NCBI RefSeq assembly: GCF_035582795.1
Contig: NC_134365.1
Location: forward strand, 72,149,635 to 72,213,634
Source: Mycteria americana
Lineage: Eukaryota; Chordata; Aves; Ciconiiformes; Ciconiidae
DNA length: 64,000 bases
Direction of reading: 5' to 3'
Positions 24,448-37,330 of the stretch are shown in pieces. Each line of letters begins with the position of its first letter. The first letter of the stretch is position 1. Position numbers and translations under genes: made by a program. Under the pieces are notes generated by a model. That model was not told the DNA's origin and searched no databases. It was given only the letters and a program-made list of their open reading frames with translations.

Positions 24448-24573
24448 AAAATGTGTAGATGTGGCACTTCAGGACATGGTATAGTAGGCATGGAGGTGTT
24501 GGGTTGATGGTTGGACTAGATGATCTTAGAGGTCTTTTCCAACCTTACTGATTCTATGATTCTATGATTCTGT
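23886..24573 (+). mobile_element. CR1 LINE, 5'-truncated copy with intact 3' end
   Basis: About 690 bp of CR1 in sense orientation. It begins inside ORF2, passes through the 3' UTR block 'ttgggttgatggttggactagatgatcttagaggtcttttccaacctta' and ends in the CR1 hallmark, repeated ATTCTATG units ('gattctatgattctatgattctgt') in place of a poly(A) tail. The body looks only moderately diverged, so it is one of the younger insertions in the window. CR1 is the main LINE of birds and moves by target-primed reverse transcription, normally leaving 5'-truncated copies. No target-site duplication was seen. Confidence 0.95.
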
Positions 24574-25099
24574 AAGTATAACAAGTAGTTAGCATCAAAA
24601 CCTGACTACCAAGTTCACAGTAATGGAGTAATGCACATCTTACCGGATTTTTGAATCTTTTTTAAACTATTGGATTTTATGAACTATTCATTTCGGCTTT
24701 CCTGTTTCTTATTCATGATTCTCCTCATATGAAAAGTCATATATATCATAGGGTATTGTTTCTGCTTTCTTGTCTATTTTTTCTCATTTATTTGAAAATT
24801 TATCCACTAACAGTCATAGTGTGCTAATATGTGCTTTATGGAAATAAACTACGACACCAGAATAGTGTTGTGCCCATTGTGCTTTCATCCTTTAGTTTAG
24901 GGGTTAAAGTCTAAACCACAATGACATGCAGATTTGGGGTGACCACCTTCTCTGTCCACATACAGACTGAACTCCAGAAAGGAGGACTTAGCACAGAAAA
25001 GCACAGCCACACAGAAACAGTGTTAAATTCTTCTCTCTGAGTTCTAAATTCCTCACAAATAGAGATTATCTTGGTTTTTCCTGGTCCATAAGGGGGTGA
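24574..25099. other. AT-rich non-coding stretch
   Basis: Spacer between the CR1 element and the minisatellite. No gene, repeat or RNA was recognised. Confidence 0.6.
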
Positions 25100-25170
25100 C
25101 TAATACTAATAACTAATACACATCTAATACACACTAATACACACTAATACATACTAATACACACTAATAA
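25100..25170. repeat. decamer minisatellite, unit CTAATACACA
   Basis: Five to seven imperfect head-to-tail copies: three exact CTAATACACA units, one CTAATACATA, and shortened copies (CTAATA, CTAATAA) at the left edge. The array is about 70 bp and likely varies between individuals. No coding frame crosses it. Confidence 0.9.
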
Positions 25171-26909
25171 CATCTTTGTGTAGGTTATAAACGATATAGA
25201 TTATAGGCCATAGGTTTACCTCCACGATGCATAATCATGGCATGCTTGTTACTAATCACCCTATGTCAGAAAAGCTAGCCAACTTATTCAGTGGGATGGG
25301 CTTTGGTCCCCTGAAGAACTTGAATTAAAGACTCAGTAACTCTTTCTGAATTTGTAAATTTGTGGTCTTAATTTAGCAGCAGTACCTATGCTATGTTTTT
25401 CCCCATACTGTATTCTGCTCAGTCAAGCACTGTCCAAAAGAGTTAAACCAGAAGACAAATGCAGTGTAAACATTCATTTTGAGTTCTTATGATTAATGTG
25501 ATTGATTTGTGAAAGGATGAAATTATATTGTAAAGTTAATCATTAGAGAAAATAAATGCCTGAAGGATCTAAGCTTAATATATTGGGCTTTTCTTTTCAC
25601 TGAGTCAATATAGATTGACAAGCCATATTTTCCATTCAAAGAAATGTTAAACGTGTTTACAGATTTCATGAAAGACTCTGAAGACAACATCACTTTAACA
25701 ATGTTTTCTGTCAAAGGCTACAATAATAACCTGATTTCTGCTCTCAGTCATGCTGGAGTAACTGTCAGAAATGGTAGAGCACATTGGTTAAATAGAGTAG
25801 AATTTGGCCTAGCCACCTTGTAATACTGCAAAAAATATAATTGTTTGGGGTTTTTCTTTTTGTTGTTTTGTTTTTGGTTTTAATCCTGCAGGTAGATGTG
25901 ACTGTGAGGTGAAGTAGACACATTATTCAGAGCTGCCAAATCTCATAGCTTGTCCAGCAGGGCTCACTCTGACATGAACAAGTCACCACCTTGAGTGGAA
26001 ACATCCCACTAAAGGGTTTTAATGTTTTTGGCACAGCATCACATTACAACAAATGCCATTGCACCTCTGTGGTGTTGATGAGTGTCCTTGTGACACAGTC
26101 ACGTTTCCCCTTGTGCTGACATGTTGTGGATCTCTGTGGAAGTGCCCAGTGCCCCTGCGAGCTGGGGGGACAGATCCTGCCCCACTCACTCCATGCCTTG
26201 CATTGTTCACTGTGTGCTTTGCACAGCTGCTGGTCTAGATAACTTGTCTCATCCCTCATGTCCCTCAAATAATAGAAAGCTATGCGGCCCTTACTTTGTA
26301 TATCTAACATATTCCTTTGTAAGATACCCCTGGTCCTTTTGTAGGTATTTTGGCTTTAAAAAAAAAAATTACTAAAATCTTATCTATTGAAGACCCTTAT
26401 TTAAATATTAAGAGAGAATTGGAGTTAGAAGTTCAAGCTTTTAGAAGTCCAGAATTGTCATGGTTAATGTTTCATTTGCTGTCCATGGGGGGTAATCACT
26501 CGTTTGGGACCTTATATTTTGTTAACGTACGCTAACAAGCTATACTTGCTTGCTTGAGGCAACTCAGTAATCTGTTGGTAGTCCACAAGTTATTTAAGAC
26601 TATATATGACTTTGAGGACATCCTTACTTCTCTTTGACTTTGAAGTGACTAAAGATTTGAAGCCTTCAGGAGTCACTATGGAATCATATACTGTTTGTCA
26701 AATACTGAATGGTAATAACATCACAATTTTTCTTAGCACTCTTGTGAGATATGCTGTATTGTACGAGAAGCAGTGTATTATGAATTCCTTTCATGCACTT
26801 CTTCTGGATCATACAAGATCCAACACATGTAAATCTAAGACTGTCACCATATTTTATATTGCACTAATTCAGTAGAGCCCATAGTTTGAGTTTCAGTAAG
26901 CAGAATTTG
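25171..26909. other. non-coding stretch
   Basis: Spacer. T/G-rich low complexity lies at 25845-25880. Overlapping frames on both strands at 26019-26375 sit in locally GC-richer DNA and match no family. An A-run lies at 26358-26367. Confidence 0.5.
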
Positions 26910-27100
26910 AGAACTAGGAACTAATTCCAGCTCTGGCATTAATGTTCTACGTGAACTTTATCTCTGTCTCTTTCTTCCACGTGGAATGACAAAACAGTGT
27001 TTCCTTTCTACTTACAAGTATGATGTAAGGATGAATCAATTATTTGGAAAGTCCTTTGAGATTACTTAGTATTGAAAAATGCAAATTATTAATAATCGAT
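26910..27100 (+). mobile_element. MIR-type SINE
   Basis: Matches the amniote MIR layout across its length: 'gaactaggaactaattccagctctggcattaa' (family: gagctaggaactcctgggttctagtcctggctctgccactaa), a degraded centre, and 'ggaaagtcctttgagattacttagtattgaaaaatgcaaattattaata' (family: gtaaagcgctttgagatctactgatgaaaagtgctatataagagctaggtattatta). The 3' landmarks are in the right order and spacing. It is old and inactive. Confidence 0.7.
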
Positions 27101-29339
27101 TATAAATTCTTCTATTATAGTTAGTGATAATAATAGAGCATATCCTAAAGCACAGAAATGGGAGAGACTGATTTAAAAATGCATGGACAATTTTAACATC
27201 CAATTCTTCTGACCTTATAGTACACCTGTGCTCATTTATATCATGTCAGGTCTTTGATGTTTTCTGGGGTATTACCTGTTTTGAGTAATGGGAAATTGTT
27301 TTTTGTTTGTTATGCTTACTTTTGTTGTAAGTAAGTTTTGCAATTTCCAGTTTTGAGCAGAAACAGGAATACTATGTTGCAGAGAATGATAATTTTCTAC
27401 ACATGCATTGCTTGGGTCTTGTTGTCGTTGTTGCTGCATATGTAACCATTAGAAGAAAATAAAAAGGAAAAAAACCTCAATTAAAATATCTCTGTTGAGC
27501 TTTGAGTAATTAAATGAAGTCTGTAATACTTTGGCACTAGGGATTATTGTTTGCTTGTGTGCTTCAGGGGCAAGTTTGAATATGGAGAACAAACTTTATT
27601 GGTGATAGATTCAATTTGCTTAAAAGAAGGTACTATATCTGACAAGAAGCATTTCTTCAGGCACTCTACATTTACTGCCAGGTAAATACAGCTGTCTGGA
27701 ATAGCTCCATCTGGTGAGTCACAGCATACAGCAAAGCCTACCTTTCCGCTTACTCTTGTTAGTTCTTTGACACTAATCTGGATCTGCAGGGAAGTCGTCA
27801 CCTTGTGCTTCTGTTACATGCAGACGTTATTCTAAAAATGTGTATTACTTGTGAAGGCAGCGCTGAACTGATGTAACTGTGTATGTTGCTTAAGCTTCTT
27901 TTTTTAATTCATTTTTCTCCTTTCTCAATGAGGAAAAAACCAAAGCAAAACAGAGAGGTTTTCCTTATTGTATTCCCAGACCAGAACAAATCAGAAATGT
28001 CAATATCTTGAAATATATAATCTGATCTTTGAGACCCCAGAGCTTCTCTATAGGCAGCACTTCTAAGTGCTGATGCCACCCCAGCCAATGAAGATGTTTA
28101 TTGATTTAGATTTGTCAATGTTTAATTATGCACCATTACAGAAATATATGATGTCAATGAAAAAGTGGGATGTATGAATAAAAAATTCTTTGCAGCAGAA
28201 GAACTGCATGCAGAGTAAAGCTTTTAGTTCTGCCTTTTAAAGTTGAACAGTTACTTTTTTCATGTAAACACTTTCACCCACAAGAAGGGTATAAATTTGT
28301 TTGGGAGGAACAAATCACACATTTAGGAGCACAGCTTCTTGCTTTTCATGTTCAGATGTGTGCTTGCATGCATAGATATATGTACGTCTGCTCTGTAAAT
28401 ACCATCGGTTCCATGTATAAGTACGATTAAAGACCTGAAATTGTTCTTAGACAAAGGAAAATGTATTCAGAAAGAACTGATGCTGCAGTGACATGGCTCC
28501 CATCAGGTTGGCACTGCAGCGGTGACACAGGATTCTTCTGGAAACGAAAGAACCCTGAAAGTAGCCCAAAATGTTGAGTTCTGCAGTCCCAACATTATTA
28601 AGTGTTTAAAAAAAATACAATAGAAAAGAGTCGTGGTTTGTTGTGTTAGTTTCTTGACATAAACAGAATTTCTAATGACTTCACATGGATAACTGTGTAT
28701 TTATGGGCATTAGAAACACACAGCCGACAGAAGAGACTGCCAAAGTCCATTTACATTTGGTTCACATTTTCTTGAGTGTATGCAATATCACCTTTTCATT
28801 GAATTTCCTGGCTCTCACCTCAGTGCTATAAACACCATCTTTTGAAGAATTACTTCTGCCTTTAAGACGTATGCAACGGGTGCTAGAAGCTTCAAGAACT
28901 GCTTATAAAATGGCACCGGCAAGGCTTGCAAACAGGGTCTCGGGAGACCAGTGGGGGAGAGAGCCTGGGGTGCTGGGTAGTGGGGCAGCAGTTACAGGAC
29001 TGGCTGCACGAGCCTGACCTGGCGGGTGCACAGGTGTTGTGTAGGATTTACAAAAGGGCTGAAAACTTCCCACGCTGAGGATGTGGGCTGCAGGCCTCCG
29101 TTTCTCTGTGTCGCTACTTTCTCTCCTGTTTTTTCAATGTGTAGGAGTTTCTTAACATCAGAGATAAGCCCAAGCTGCACCATCCAGATCTTGAGACAAG
29201 CATCGTTATAATCCTAATAATTATTAATGTGTAATTTATCTTTGGTTTTAATAATGGGGGAACAAGAAGGAGGGTAACACTTTGAAAAGCCCCGTGAGAT
29301 CTCCAGTTAGTCAGTTAACACTGTTGACTTGCTTCTTCT
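27101..29339. other. non-coding stretch
   Basis: Spacer. A GC-richer patch at 28905-29130 contains overlapping 61-63 codon frames on both strands with no family resemblance. No recognised gene or repeat. Confidence 0.5.
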
Positions 29340-29560
29340 AAGCCATTACAAATTCAGTGTGTGAAATCTTTGAAAATTATCTAATTGGAGAAGGTTGTCT
29401 TGCATTTGACCATTTTCTTTTTGCAAACCATTGATCTGCTGATATATTACAGTCAACCAGCTCAATGCACCGTTGAGATATTTTATTGTAATACATTAAC
29501 AGAGCAATGGTCATTGATTGATAACAGGGGAGCAAAGGAAGATTTCTTCTATATGTTTTG
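29340..29560. promoter_or_regulatory. possible conserved non-coding element
   Basis: AT-rich but non-repetitive block with several homeodomain- and SOX-type strings ('ttatctaattgg', 'accattgatctgc', 'atggtcattgattgataac'), no poly-A/T runs and no splice signals. It reads like a conserved enhancer rather than drifting spacer. This is judgement from texture only. Confidence 0.22.
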
Positions 29561-29624
29561 TTTAAAATAAAATATAATAAAAAAAGATATGCTGGACAAT
29601 ATTCTGTTCTTACTCTGTTACAAA

Positions 29625-29695
29625 TCCATAACCATTTCATTGACATCTGTGGGGTTTCTCCAGAGTTAAGGTGGTATGGCTGAGAACTGAATTTG
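29625..29695. repeat. possible ancient amniote palindromic repeat remnant
   Basis: The string 'catttcattgacatctgtggggtttctccagagttaaggtggtatggctgagaactgaat' follows a pattern I associate with an ancient amniote repeat ('cattgacttcagtggagttactccagatttacaccggtgtaactgagatcagaat'). The match is partial and from memory. Confidence 0.3.
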
Positions 29696-30245
29696 CCTTG
29701 CATGCACTAACATCCAGTCAATATCCTCATTAACAGGCACATATTCTAATCTCAGATGCTTTGTTTGTATTTAAATGGAAATCATATATACAGTTATAAT
29801 TTGGGTCTAGAATGATCTTTGTATTTTAACGCATGCACGTATGTCTCTGTGTGTGTGTATTTCTTTGAATAATGAATGGGATGAATAAAGACACACTTTA
29901 CCTCCTGGAAAAGAACCTGACTTTTTCTTATTCAAATTCATGTTTTAAGCCAGTTTTTGCTGCTTTTCTTTTTTTAGGGATATTTTTATAAGGAATGGCT
30001 TTGTTTCACAGAGAACCGTTGCCATGCTAATTGTATCTCAGCTCTGATCTAAAGGGAGCATTTCCACTGGAAAAAAAAGCATTGTTTAGTCTTTAGGTCA
30101 ATTGAATCTTTGGCCTCTCTGCCAAGTCTGTCAGCACTGGTGCCAGTTACTGAGAGTGGTGATTTTTATGATATCAAGACTTGTCTTTTGGGGATTGGGC
30201 TGCGACCTTCAATATCATTTTATACAAACCACTACAGGGTACAGT

Positions 30246-30296
30246 CTTTCTAATCCGAACACACTGGGACTGTTTTACCATTCGGATTAGTGAAAG
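30246..30296. repeat. inverted repeat with 9-bp perfect core arms
   Basis: TAATCCGAA (30251-30259) is the reverse complement of TTCGGATTA (30281-30289). The arms extend outward as CTTTC against GAAAG with two extra bases (GT) on the right side. The spacer is 21 bp. As RNA it would fold into a short stem-loop. No transcript is known. Confidence 0.75.
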
Positions 30297-30430
30297 TTCA
30301 TGCTACTGCGATGCTGATGGTGTGCATTCTTGAGAAGTGCAGTTCAGGTTTTTTGCATGGAAATTAAACCTTTTGGCAAAAGGCAAGTTAAAGAAGCAGT
30401 GACATTAAAGCCCATGTAGTAAGAGCAGTA

Positions 30431-30475
30431 ATGCATGTTGCAGCGTGAAGGCTGGAGCCTTCATGCTCCATGCAT
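30431..30475. repeat. compact hairpin, 18-bp interrupted stem
   Basis: ATGCATG (30431-30437) pairs with CATGCAT (30469-30475), and AGCGTGAAGGC (30442-30452) pairs with GCCTTCATGCT (30457-30467) with one G-T pair. The loop is TGGA. An asymmetric internal loop (TTGC against C) separates the two helices. It is shorter than a typical pre-miRNA and could be a cis-acting RNA element or chance. Confidence 0.7.
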
Positions 30476-32559
30476 AAGTGGCAGATTTACATTTTTCTGA
30501 CCAATGCGTTTGGGATGGTGTGTTGGAGCCTGGTGTTCCATCGTACTGAATGCATTGGAAATCGTGTTCAGTATTTTTTTATTAGTATGAAAACAAATGG
30601 GTTTTTTAGTGATTTAGGAATCTAAATTTAACATGTAAAAAGCATGAGATATTTAGTATCTTAAGTGACACTGAAATTCTAGGTTAGAATATGTAAATTG
30701 TATATGGGTTACAAATTTTTTTAATGGATCCATTTAAAATAATGCTTTTGCTACTGTAGTGCTTTGTTTAGTACAATAGCACAGAAATAATTTACCTATC
30801 CATGTTAACTCTTATGTCTCTTAAGATTTTCCAATTCTTTAATCTTCTGTTATAAACATATGGGTGGTTTCACATTTTCTTTTTGCCCTTTTTCTTTTTT
30901 TTTTTCTTTTTTTTTTTTTTTTTGCTTTTAGACCTCAATATATATTAGAACCTCATGGTTTGTTTGGGTTTGCAGGACTTAAGAAGAATGAACTGTATTA
31001 AAAATTCTTTGCTGTAATTCAAAATAGGCTCAAAGGAAACATTTTTATCCACATTGCCATTCTGAATCCTTCCCTGAACAATTTGCAACCTGTATTTATA
31101 TTCACAATTTCCCCCATACATTTTTAAAAACAAGAATGGCCTTTACTCAGTATTCCTGCAAAAAGCCATTCTTCATATGACTTCACAACCTGCATCAAAT
31201 TTCTTAAAAGGAACTGGAGTGGTAGTAGTGGAAGCCTGATGCTGTCACCTCTGACTTTTGCAATGATCTTGTGTTTTAAATAGTTAAATATAAAAATGTG
31301 ATCTGAAAACATTTGACAAATTCAGCTAGAATCAAAAATTCCCTATCTATTTGGGGGCAAAATTTGGGAAATCAAAACATTTCAGCTGAAAAGGGTATCA
31401 TCTGATTAGTTCCATATAGTCTCTAGAATAATTGTGGTTCTGATTCATCCTACCCCAATTTTTAAGTGTTATGTTCCTCTATATGTGTTCATGGGTCTAC
31501 ATGTTACATGGTATATGATGATGCCTTTTCTTTGGAAGACCATTAATGCTAAAGAGCTTGGAAGGTACAATCAGACACATAGAGAAGAACAGGTTAGAGA
31601 GATGCTCAAATATTGTCATGTGTATAATGAATAATGAGTGGCATCATATTCAAATACAAATTTATATATGTTTATGTGTGTGTGTATATATGTAGTGCTT
31701 TTATTTTCTAATTTAAAACCAATTATATTTCCATAGAAAATAGTGGCTTTCTGCACAGAGAAAATTGCTTAGTTTAGAATCATATTTTGGCCTTGTCTAT
31801 TCCTGAACGGCAGTTGAAATTTGTGCTTTCAGACCTTTGCTAGTGACATTCCATTTTATATTGCTTCAGTGTTTACCAAGAAGAGAAGGTGGTTGTTTTT
31901 TTTTTTTTTTTAAGCAAACCATCACTTCCTAACTCACTAGTTCGTGCTAAATTGGTTTCCATTTTAGCAGTATGGAGTTGTCTTAGTTCTTGGAAACATG
32001 CTTCACTGAATCATCAATCACTGTCTTCACTATGATGGTGGTTTTATTTATACAGCTGCATGAAATGTTCGCTGTGAAGTATTACACCATATTAACGTCT
32101 TGTGGTTTTGTGCTTTGCTTCAGACTCTGCTCTAATTTGCTGAAAAGTTACACTGTGGTTCATATGCCTTTAAGTAAACATAGTCTTATTTTTGAGCTAA
32201 CTTAGACTGGTTTAGGGAAGGCAGAACTATTTGTGTTATTAATACATTAATTCAATTGATTTAACTCTTCTTTGTTCATAGCTTACTTGTAAATGACATA
32301 GATTTTAAGATTGTGTTTCCGACTCAAAATTACCCAGCAAATATTATCTATTGACAAATTTTTGCCTCTGGACTGCCGTTACACACTTAAAGTATTATTT
32401 CTGCATTTACTTTTCAAGCCAATAGGGTCATTTTCTTCCCATACATTTAATCCTTAATGTGATGCAATTACTATTATAAAATGACTGAATGAAGAAAATA
32501 CTGAGACTTTTTTTTTAGAAAAAGATAAGTAAGGCTCAGGTAATTTAATTAGGATACAT

Positions 32560-33120
32560 TAACCTTTTTTTTCCCCCTCAATTATCCAGCCGCTCTCATA
32601 TTCTGACAATGCTCATAAACACCAGATTTCTTAAAACTTCTTATTTCCTTCTGACTGAGGGATCATGACCTAAATTGCTGAATGCTAGACTTTTTTGCTG
32701 CTTACAGCAAATGTTTACATTTAATTTTCTCTTGCTACATTGATACCACAGAATAATGCATGCAATACTTCTTCTGAAGAATTCAGTGAGATCCTTGTAT
32801 AGTTACTGTTTCTGTGCTGAATCTAGCTATGGCTGCATTAAGCAGTCTAAAAGTGCATTGATGTAACGCTACCCATTTTCCCATTTCAAATTATTAAATG
32901 CGTATTAGCCACAGGCATCTGTCCTGAGAGTTAGGGCGGGGCTATTTTTATACATATACTGTTGCATAGAGGCTATTTACCATAATAAATAGTTCAGATG
33001 TGAATATGCATTATTGTCCATCAATTTAAGCAAGTTCCCCAAATTTCTGCCATTACTGTTCACAGGGAAATGAATAATGAAAAGAATAAGAACAGAATCC
33101 AGCTTCAAAGTTGGTGTAAT
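32560..33120. promoter_or_regulatory. candidate conserved non-coding element
   Basis: Balanced, non-repetitive sequence with a MEF2-like CTATTTTTAT (32942-32951, nine of ten positions of YTAWWWWTAR), a POU/SOX-like string 'atgcattattgtcc' (33006-33019), 'aaattattaaatgcg' and 'ccataataaatagttc'. No reading frame or repeat. The motif density suggests a developmental enhancer; conservation must be tested. Confidence 0.35.
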
Positions 33121-36100
33121 CCCTTGCTATTTGCACAGCTGCAATCATGAGACATTCATATTTTTGTTGTGAATATTTGAATCTGAATATCAAAGTGAAA
33201 CTTACAGAATGCCACCCTGTTGACCAACATAATAGAAAATATTAGTACAAATCTCTCAAAGCCTAATTCTTGGGCAGACATGAATAATGTCTTATTGAAA
33301 ATAATTCTTGTTCAAGGCTACAGTGATTTCTGAAATGTATAGAGCAATCAAATCAAGGGAGCCAAGCCTGAATACACAGATAGAAATTTGACCCATAATG
33401 CAAAGAATTCTTTTATTAGTAACTTTTAAAATGGAAAGTAATTTCCAGGCATCTTCATTGTAGTAACATGCTCAGGTCCCAGGACTAGGTATGTGTGTTT
33501 TCTAATCAAACAAGGAAATATCCAAGCTTTTATTGCCATTCATTGTAAAAACAATGGTGTTGAAATAGCTGCCTTGATGTAAAATCCCCATGGAGAACAA
33601 CTACAAGTAATTTTGAAAGCACAACGGTTCCAACCAGTCTAATATACTTTACTTGCAGTCTGCTTTCACTAGCTGCCTACAGTGAGGTTAAAAAAATAGT
33701 CATCAAAAAATCCCAGAAACATTTTATCCTCTGATTTATTTTTCTAGCAGAGGAAATTTTTCTGTTTGCTTGTATGATGAATTGGCACTGATTAGCGCAT
33801 GTTTTTCTATTTGGAAAATACAACCAGAAATACAGCAATACCAGAAAAGTCACCTTTGACTCAAAATGTTGGATAAAACCAACATTTTATTCACCAAATA
33901 TTTATGGCTGTAGTGCTTCAGTGTTTCAAGTAGACATGAAATAGAAATAAGCCATTGACTGAAGGAAATTGGGGAGGATGACCAGCTATATAGATTATAT
34001 TTAAAAATCTTGAAAATAAAAAGGGAAAACTACAATAAAATAATAATAATAATTTTAAAAACCCTAAAAATTAGGATTGGTCCTAAAGTTGTTCCTAATT
34101 CATTCACCACAGGTTGTGTTACCAAAGAAAAAATTTATGTGTCTTTGGAATCTTGATATGAAAACCTCATAAGTAAAGTGAAGAGGTAGGAGATTAAAAT
34201 GTTAAAAGGAGAATATAGGCTTTTCTAACACATGGCTAGATTCCAGATGGCAAGAACTGTTGGTCCTCTGCCCCAATGGCACCACTCTTCCTAGACCAGA
34301 TCCTAAATTTGGAAGGATGGGAAGAATTTCCAGTATCTCAATGTATTTTGCTAACACTATTCATCATATCTTGTAAATTTTACTTTCTTAACTGGAAACT
34401 ATGGCAATTAAAAAGATATCTGGAATAATTAGAACAAATGATTCAAGAAACAAAACCTAAGGACAATGATATTGCCGAAGTGACTGTAAAATATATCTAA
34501 AATAAATTAAAACCTACAAATTAATTGTTGTCTGTCTGTATATGACCCAATGCTAACAGAACCACAAACCCCATGTATTTGAACCTACATTTTATAAAAG
34601 CTCACTCGCAAAAATCAATAGAAAGCTTTAGTGGGCAGAATGTGTGTAATAGTAACAAGTAGAAAGGTTAGTGTAGAAGTTAATGGTTCTATCAAGAATA
34701 AAACAGAGTTAAATTCTGAAGGAAAGCTCTACCACAAGTGGTTCATTAACCTTTGAGAACTCCAGTGTATCTTCAAAGTAAAGATTACAACAAACCTGAC
34801 TCAGTCACTAGTAGCACTTGTTAGCTCTTGGCTTCAGAAATCAACAGCTTTTTCATTTGCATTATGAAACTATCAAGAAGCTTTCATTCCACTAAGATGG
34901 TTGACCCTGTAAACTGACCAGATTAGTTAATCCAAGGTCACATAGAGTGGTGGGAATGATGGTGAACACCTTACCTAAACCCAGCAGCGTGCATTCCCAA
35001 GTAGCTGGGAATGTCATACTAAAATGATCAATAGTGAACAACAGCAGTAGTTAATTGGCATCATAATACCAGGGAACTAACATTGCACCAATGGGGCTGG
35101 AGATAATTTTGATTAACTCACCTATGTACCATTGCAGGCTTCCTAAAACAGCTAAGAAGTGTCAGTTTTTCTTCCTGCAGCCTCACTGCGAGGTGGATGC
35201 TGGACAAGAGGCCCAACATCTGCCTCCATCTGCCTTTTCCTCAGCAGCAATCACTGCTGATGGCAGCAGATCTTGGTCCTCTTCTTCCTACAGCTCTCCC
35301 ACATCTCTTTCTAGACCTTCACTTCCCATTTAGTTTTCCTGGCACAAATATGTGTAATGCTTAAGTTAACCGGACACAGTTAACCAGATCACTGAAATGC
35401 CTGGAATAAATAGAAAACTCATACATGTGATGTGGTTGTTTGAACCTGTAATTCAGGCCTCAGATATTTCTGTTGGTATCACATGAAAATGAACGGGAAG
35501 GTAGGAACTCTGTAAGCCACTACTGTGTTCAAACTAACAAAAAAATTGGAGAGGTTAGTAATAGGCTACCACACGTAGCAGTAGTTTCCAATTCAATAAA
35601 AAAAATGTGTTGCCATATTGTACATTAGATCTTAGAAAAGCCCAGCTCAAATAAATGCCTCTTGAAAATGCAACCAATGGAGTCCTGTTTGAATAGTAAG
35701 TACAGAAAATTTCTTTTGGGAAAATTTATTTTAATTATATATGTTTATCAATATGCATACTTATTTATATGTAATGTTTTACAACTAATATCTATGAACT
35801 AATATCACTATATTATAGTAGTATGGTTGTATATTCTGCATAAATACATATATTCCAATATATCTTTCAATATGAGAATGCTATGTTGGTACCCCAAGGA
35901 TTCCTAGTTACAGTGCCTCATATTCCCTTTTCTTGCTAGATCTCAGGCTCCGCATCTGGCATTCAATACGAAATAAATGACAAAATGAAATAAATATAAA
36001 GAACATACTTCTGGGGAAAAAAGTCTCATGTAAGTTAAAACATAATTTCTTGTGGGAAAATTCAGGCAGGAAATTTCAAAGGAAAATGCCTGAAAAATCC

Positions 36101-37059
36101 TGAACTAGAGTTCCCACTTTGCATAGACTCTGTTGAAAATTGTGCTGATCATTTGGGTCACATTTTTTCAGCTCAGCCTAAGCTGCTGCTGCAATTTATC
36201 TGCATTAAGGAACCTTCCAAAGTCAGTGCACTTAGTTTCAAATCTCACATCAAACTATAATGACACACGTATATGTAAAATCAAATTCACTTTTGGCATG
36301 GCAATCAAGAACCTTCTGACATACAAAGTCAGCCAGTTTCATAACTGAACTTTGGATAGACCTTTTCCAGGTAAACTATTTTCAGGATGAAGTGACAGGG
36401 AGTGCACCTTATCAAATACCTTTTTTCCACTTTCCAGTGTAATAGAATAACAATTCAGTTAAAGTATGACCATAGTTGCAAAACCGTAATTCAATTTGCT
36501 ATGAAAGGACTACAGGGAAAGTTGGTAACTGTCAGATGTATTATGCTATAATGACCCAAAGATAAAAATGATGGCAGCCAAAGGGACAGTTGGGACCAAG
36601 AACCATTAGCTACACATTGACAATTCAAATGCATTTGTACGGTAGCCAGTTTATTTCAGTCTCCAGTCCTACTATTTTTTCCCATTTCACTCTTCCCATC
36701 TTCCTCCACCTACTGCTGTAACTTTTCTTCCAGCAAGTTTTAGGGTGGAAGTTTAAATGAGCATCTGCCACAGCACCAATGCCAACGCTAGCTGGCCATC
36801 AACCAGCGGGGCTACTCTTGCATGGGATGCCTGGCTCCCCTTCGGAGGCTGCGCTTAACCTTTATGACATACTCGGATTCCACCAGCTTGGTGCCTCAAA
36901 TCCCACGTTCCTGCTTCCCTCCAAATTTTCCAGTTGGTAACGTATCCTGATGGGGACACTCACACCCCTGCCCTTCATTTTCCTTCGTCTTTCTTTGCAA
37001 GTCAAAACAAAGAGTTTTTATTTTATTTCACGTTGTTTTATTACATTTATTTTTGCATT
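33121..37059. other. AT-rich non-coding stretch
   Basis: Spacer. The frame at 35091-35333 ends in a serine-rich tail of low complexity and is not convincing. The AT-only stretch 35725-35870 is rich in TATA/ATAT strings. A GC-richer segment at 36775-36960 has no repeat or gene that I recognise. Confidence 0.5.
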
Positions 37060-37330
37060 TAAAAAGTGAAACAGGGGGGGATTCAGTTCATAATTAGGGG
37101 AGGAGTCGTTTTTGGACTCAATCCCCAACACGAAATCTGTTATAAATGGATTCTGCCAAATTGCTGAACAGAGTGCAAATTTGTAATGTGCCAGTTTTTT
37201 AATAGGTTTAGTTCTTTGGGCTCTTTCTGCAAGTCCAACCCTCGTGTCATTTCACTGACACTTTGTCCTTGAAAATCTTGTTCTGCAACCTCCTTTTAAA
37301 ACTATGTGATACACATGCTTAAGCCTTTCC
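37060..37330. promoter_or_regulatory. possible conserved non-coding element
   Basis: Non-repetitive block containing 'cagttcataattagggg', 'aaatctgttataaatgg' and 'gtgcaaatttgtaatg' (octamer-like). No frame or splice signal. Texture resembles a conserved enhancer, with low certainty. Confidence 0.22.

Larger units (their letters stand above)
29700..32559. other. AT-rich non-coding stretch
   Basis: Spacer with a poly-T region at 30890-30923, a T-run at 31895-31912 and a short TG/TA tract at 31664-31692. It contains the inverted repeats described at 30246-30296 and 30431-30475. No recognised gene. Confidence 0.5.
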
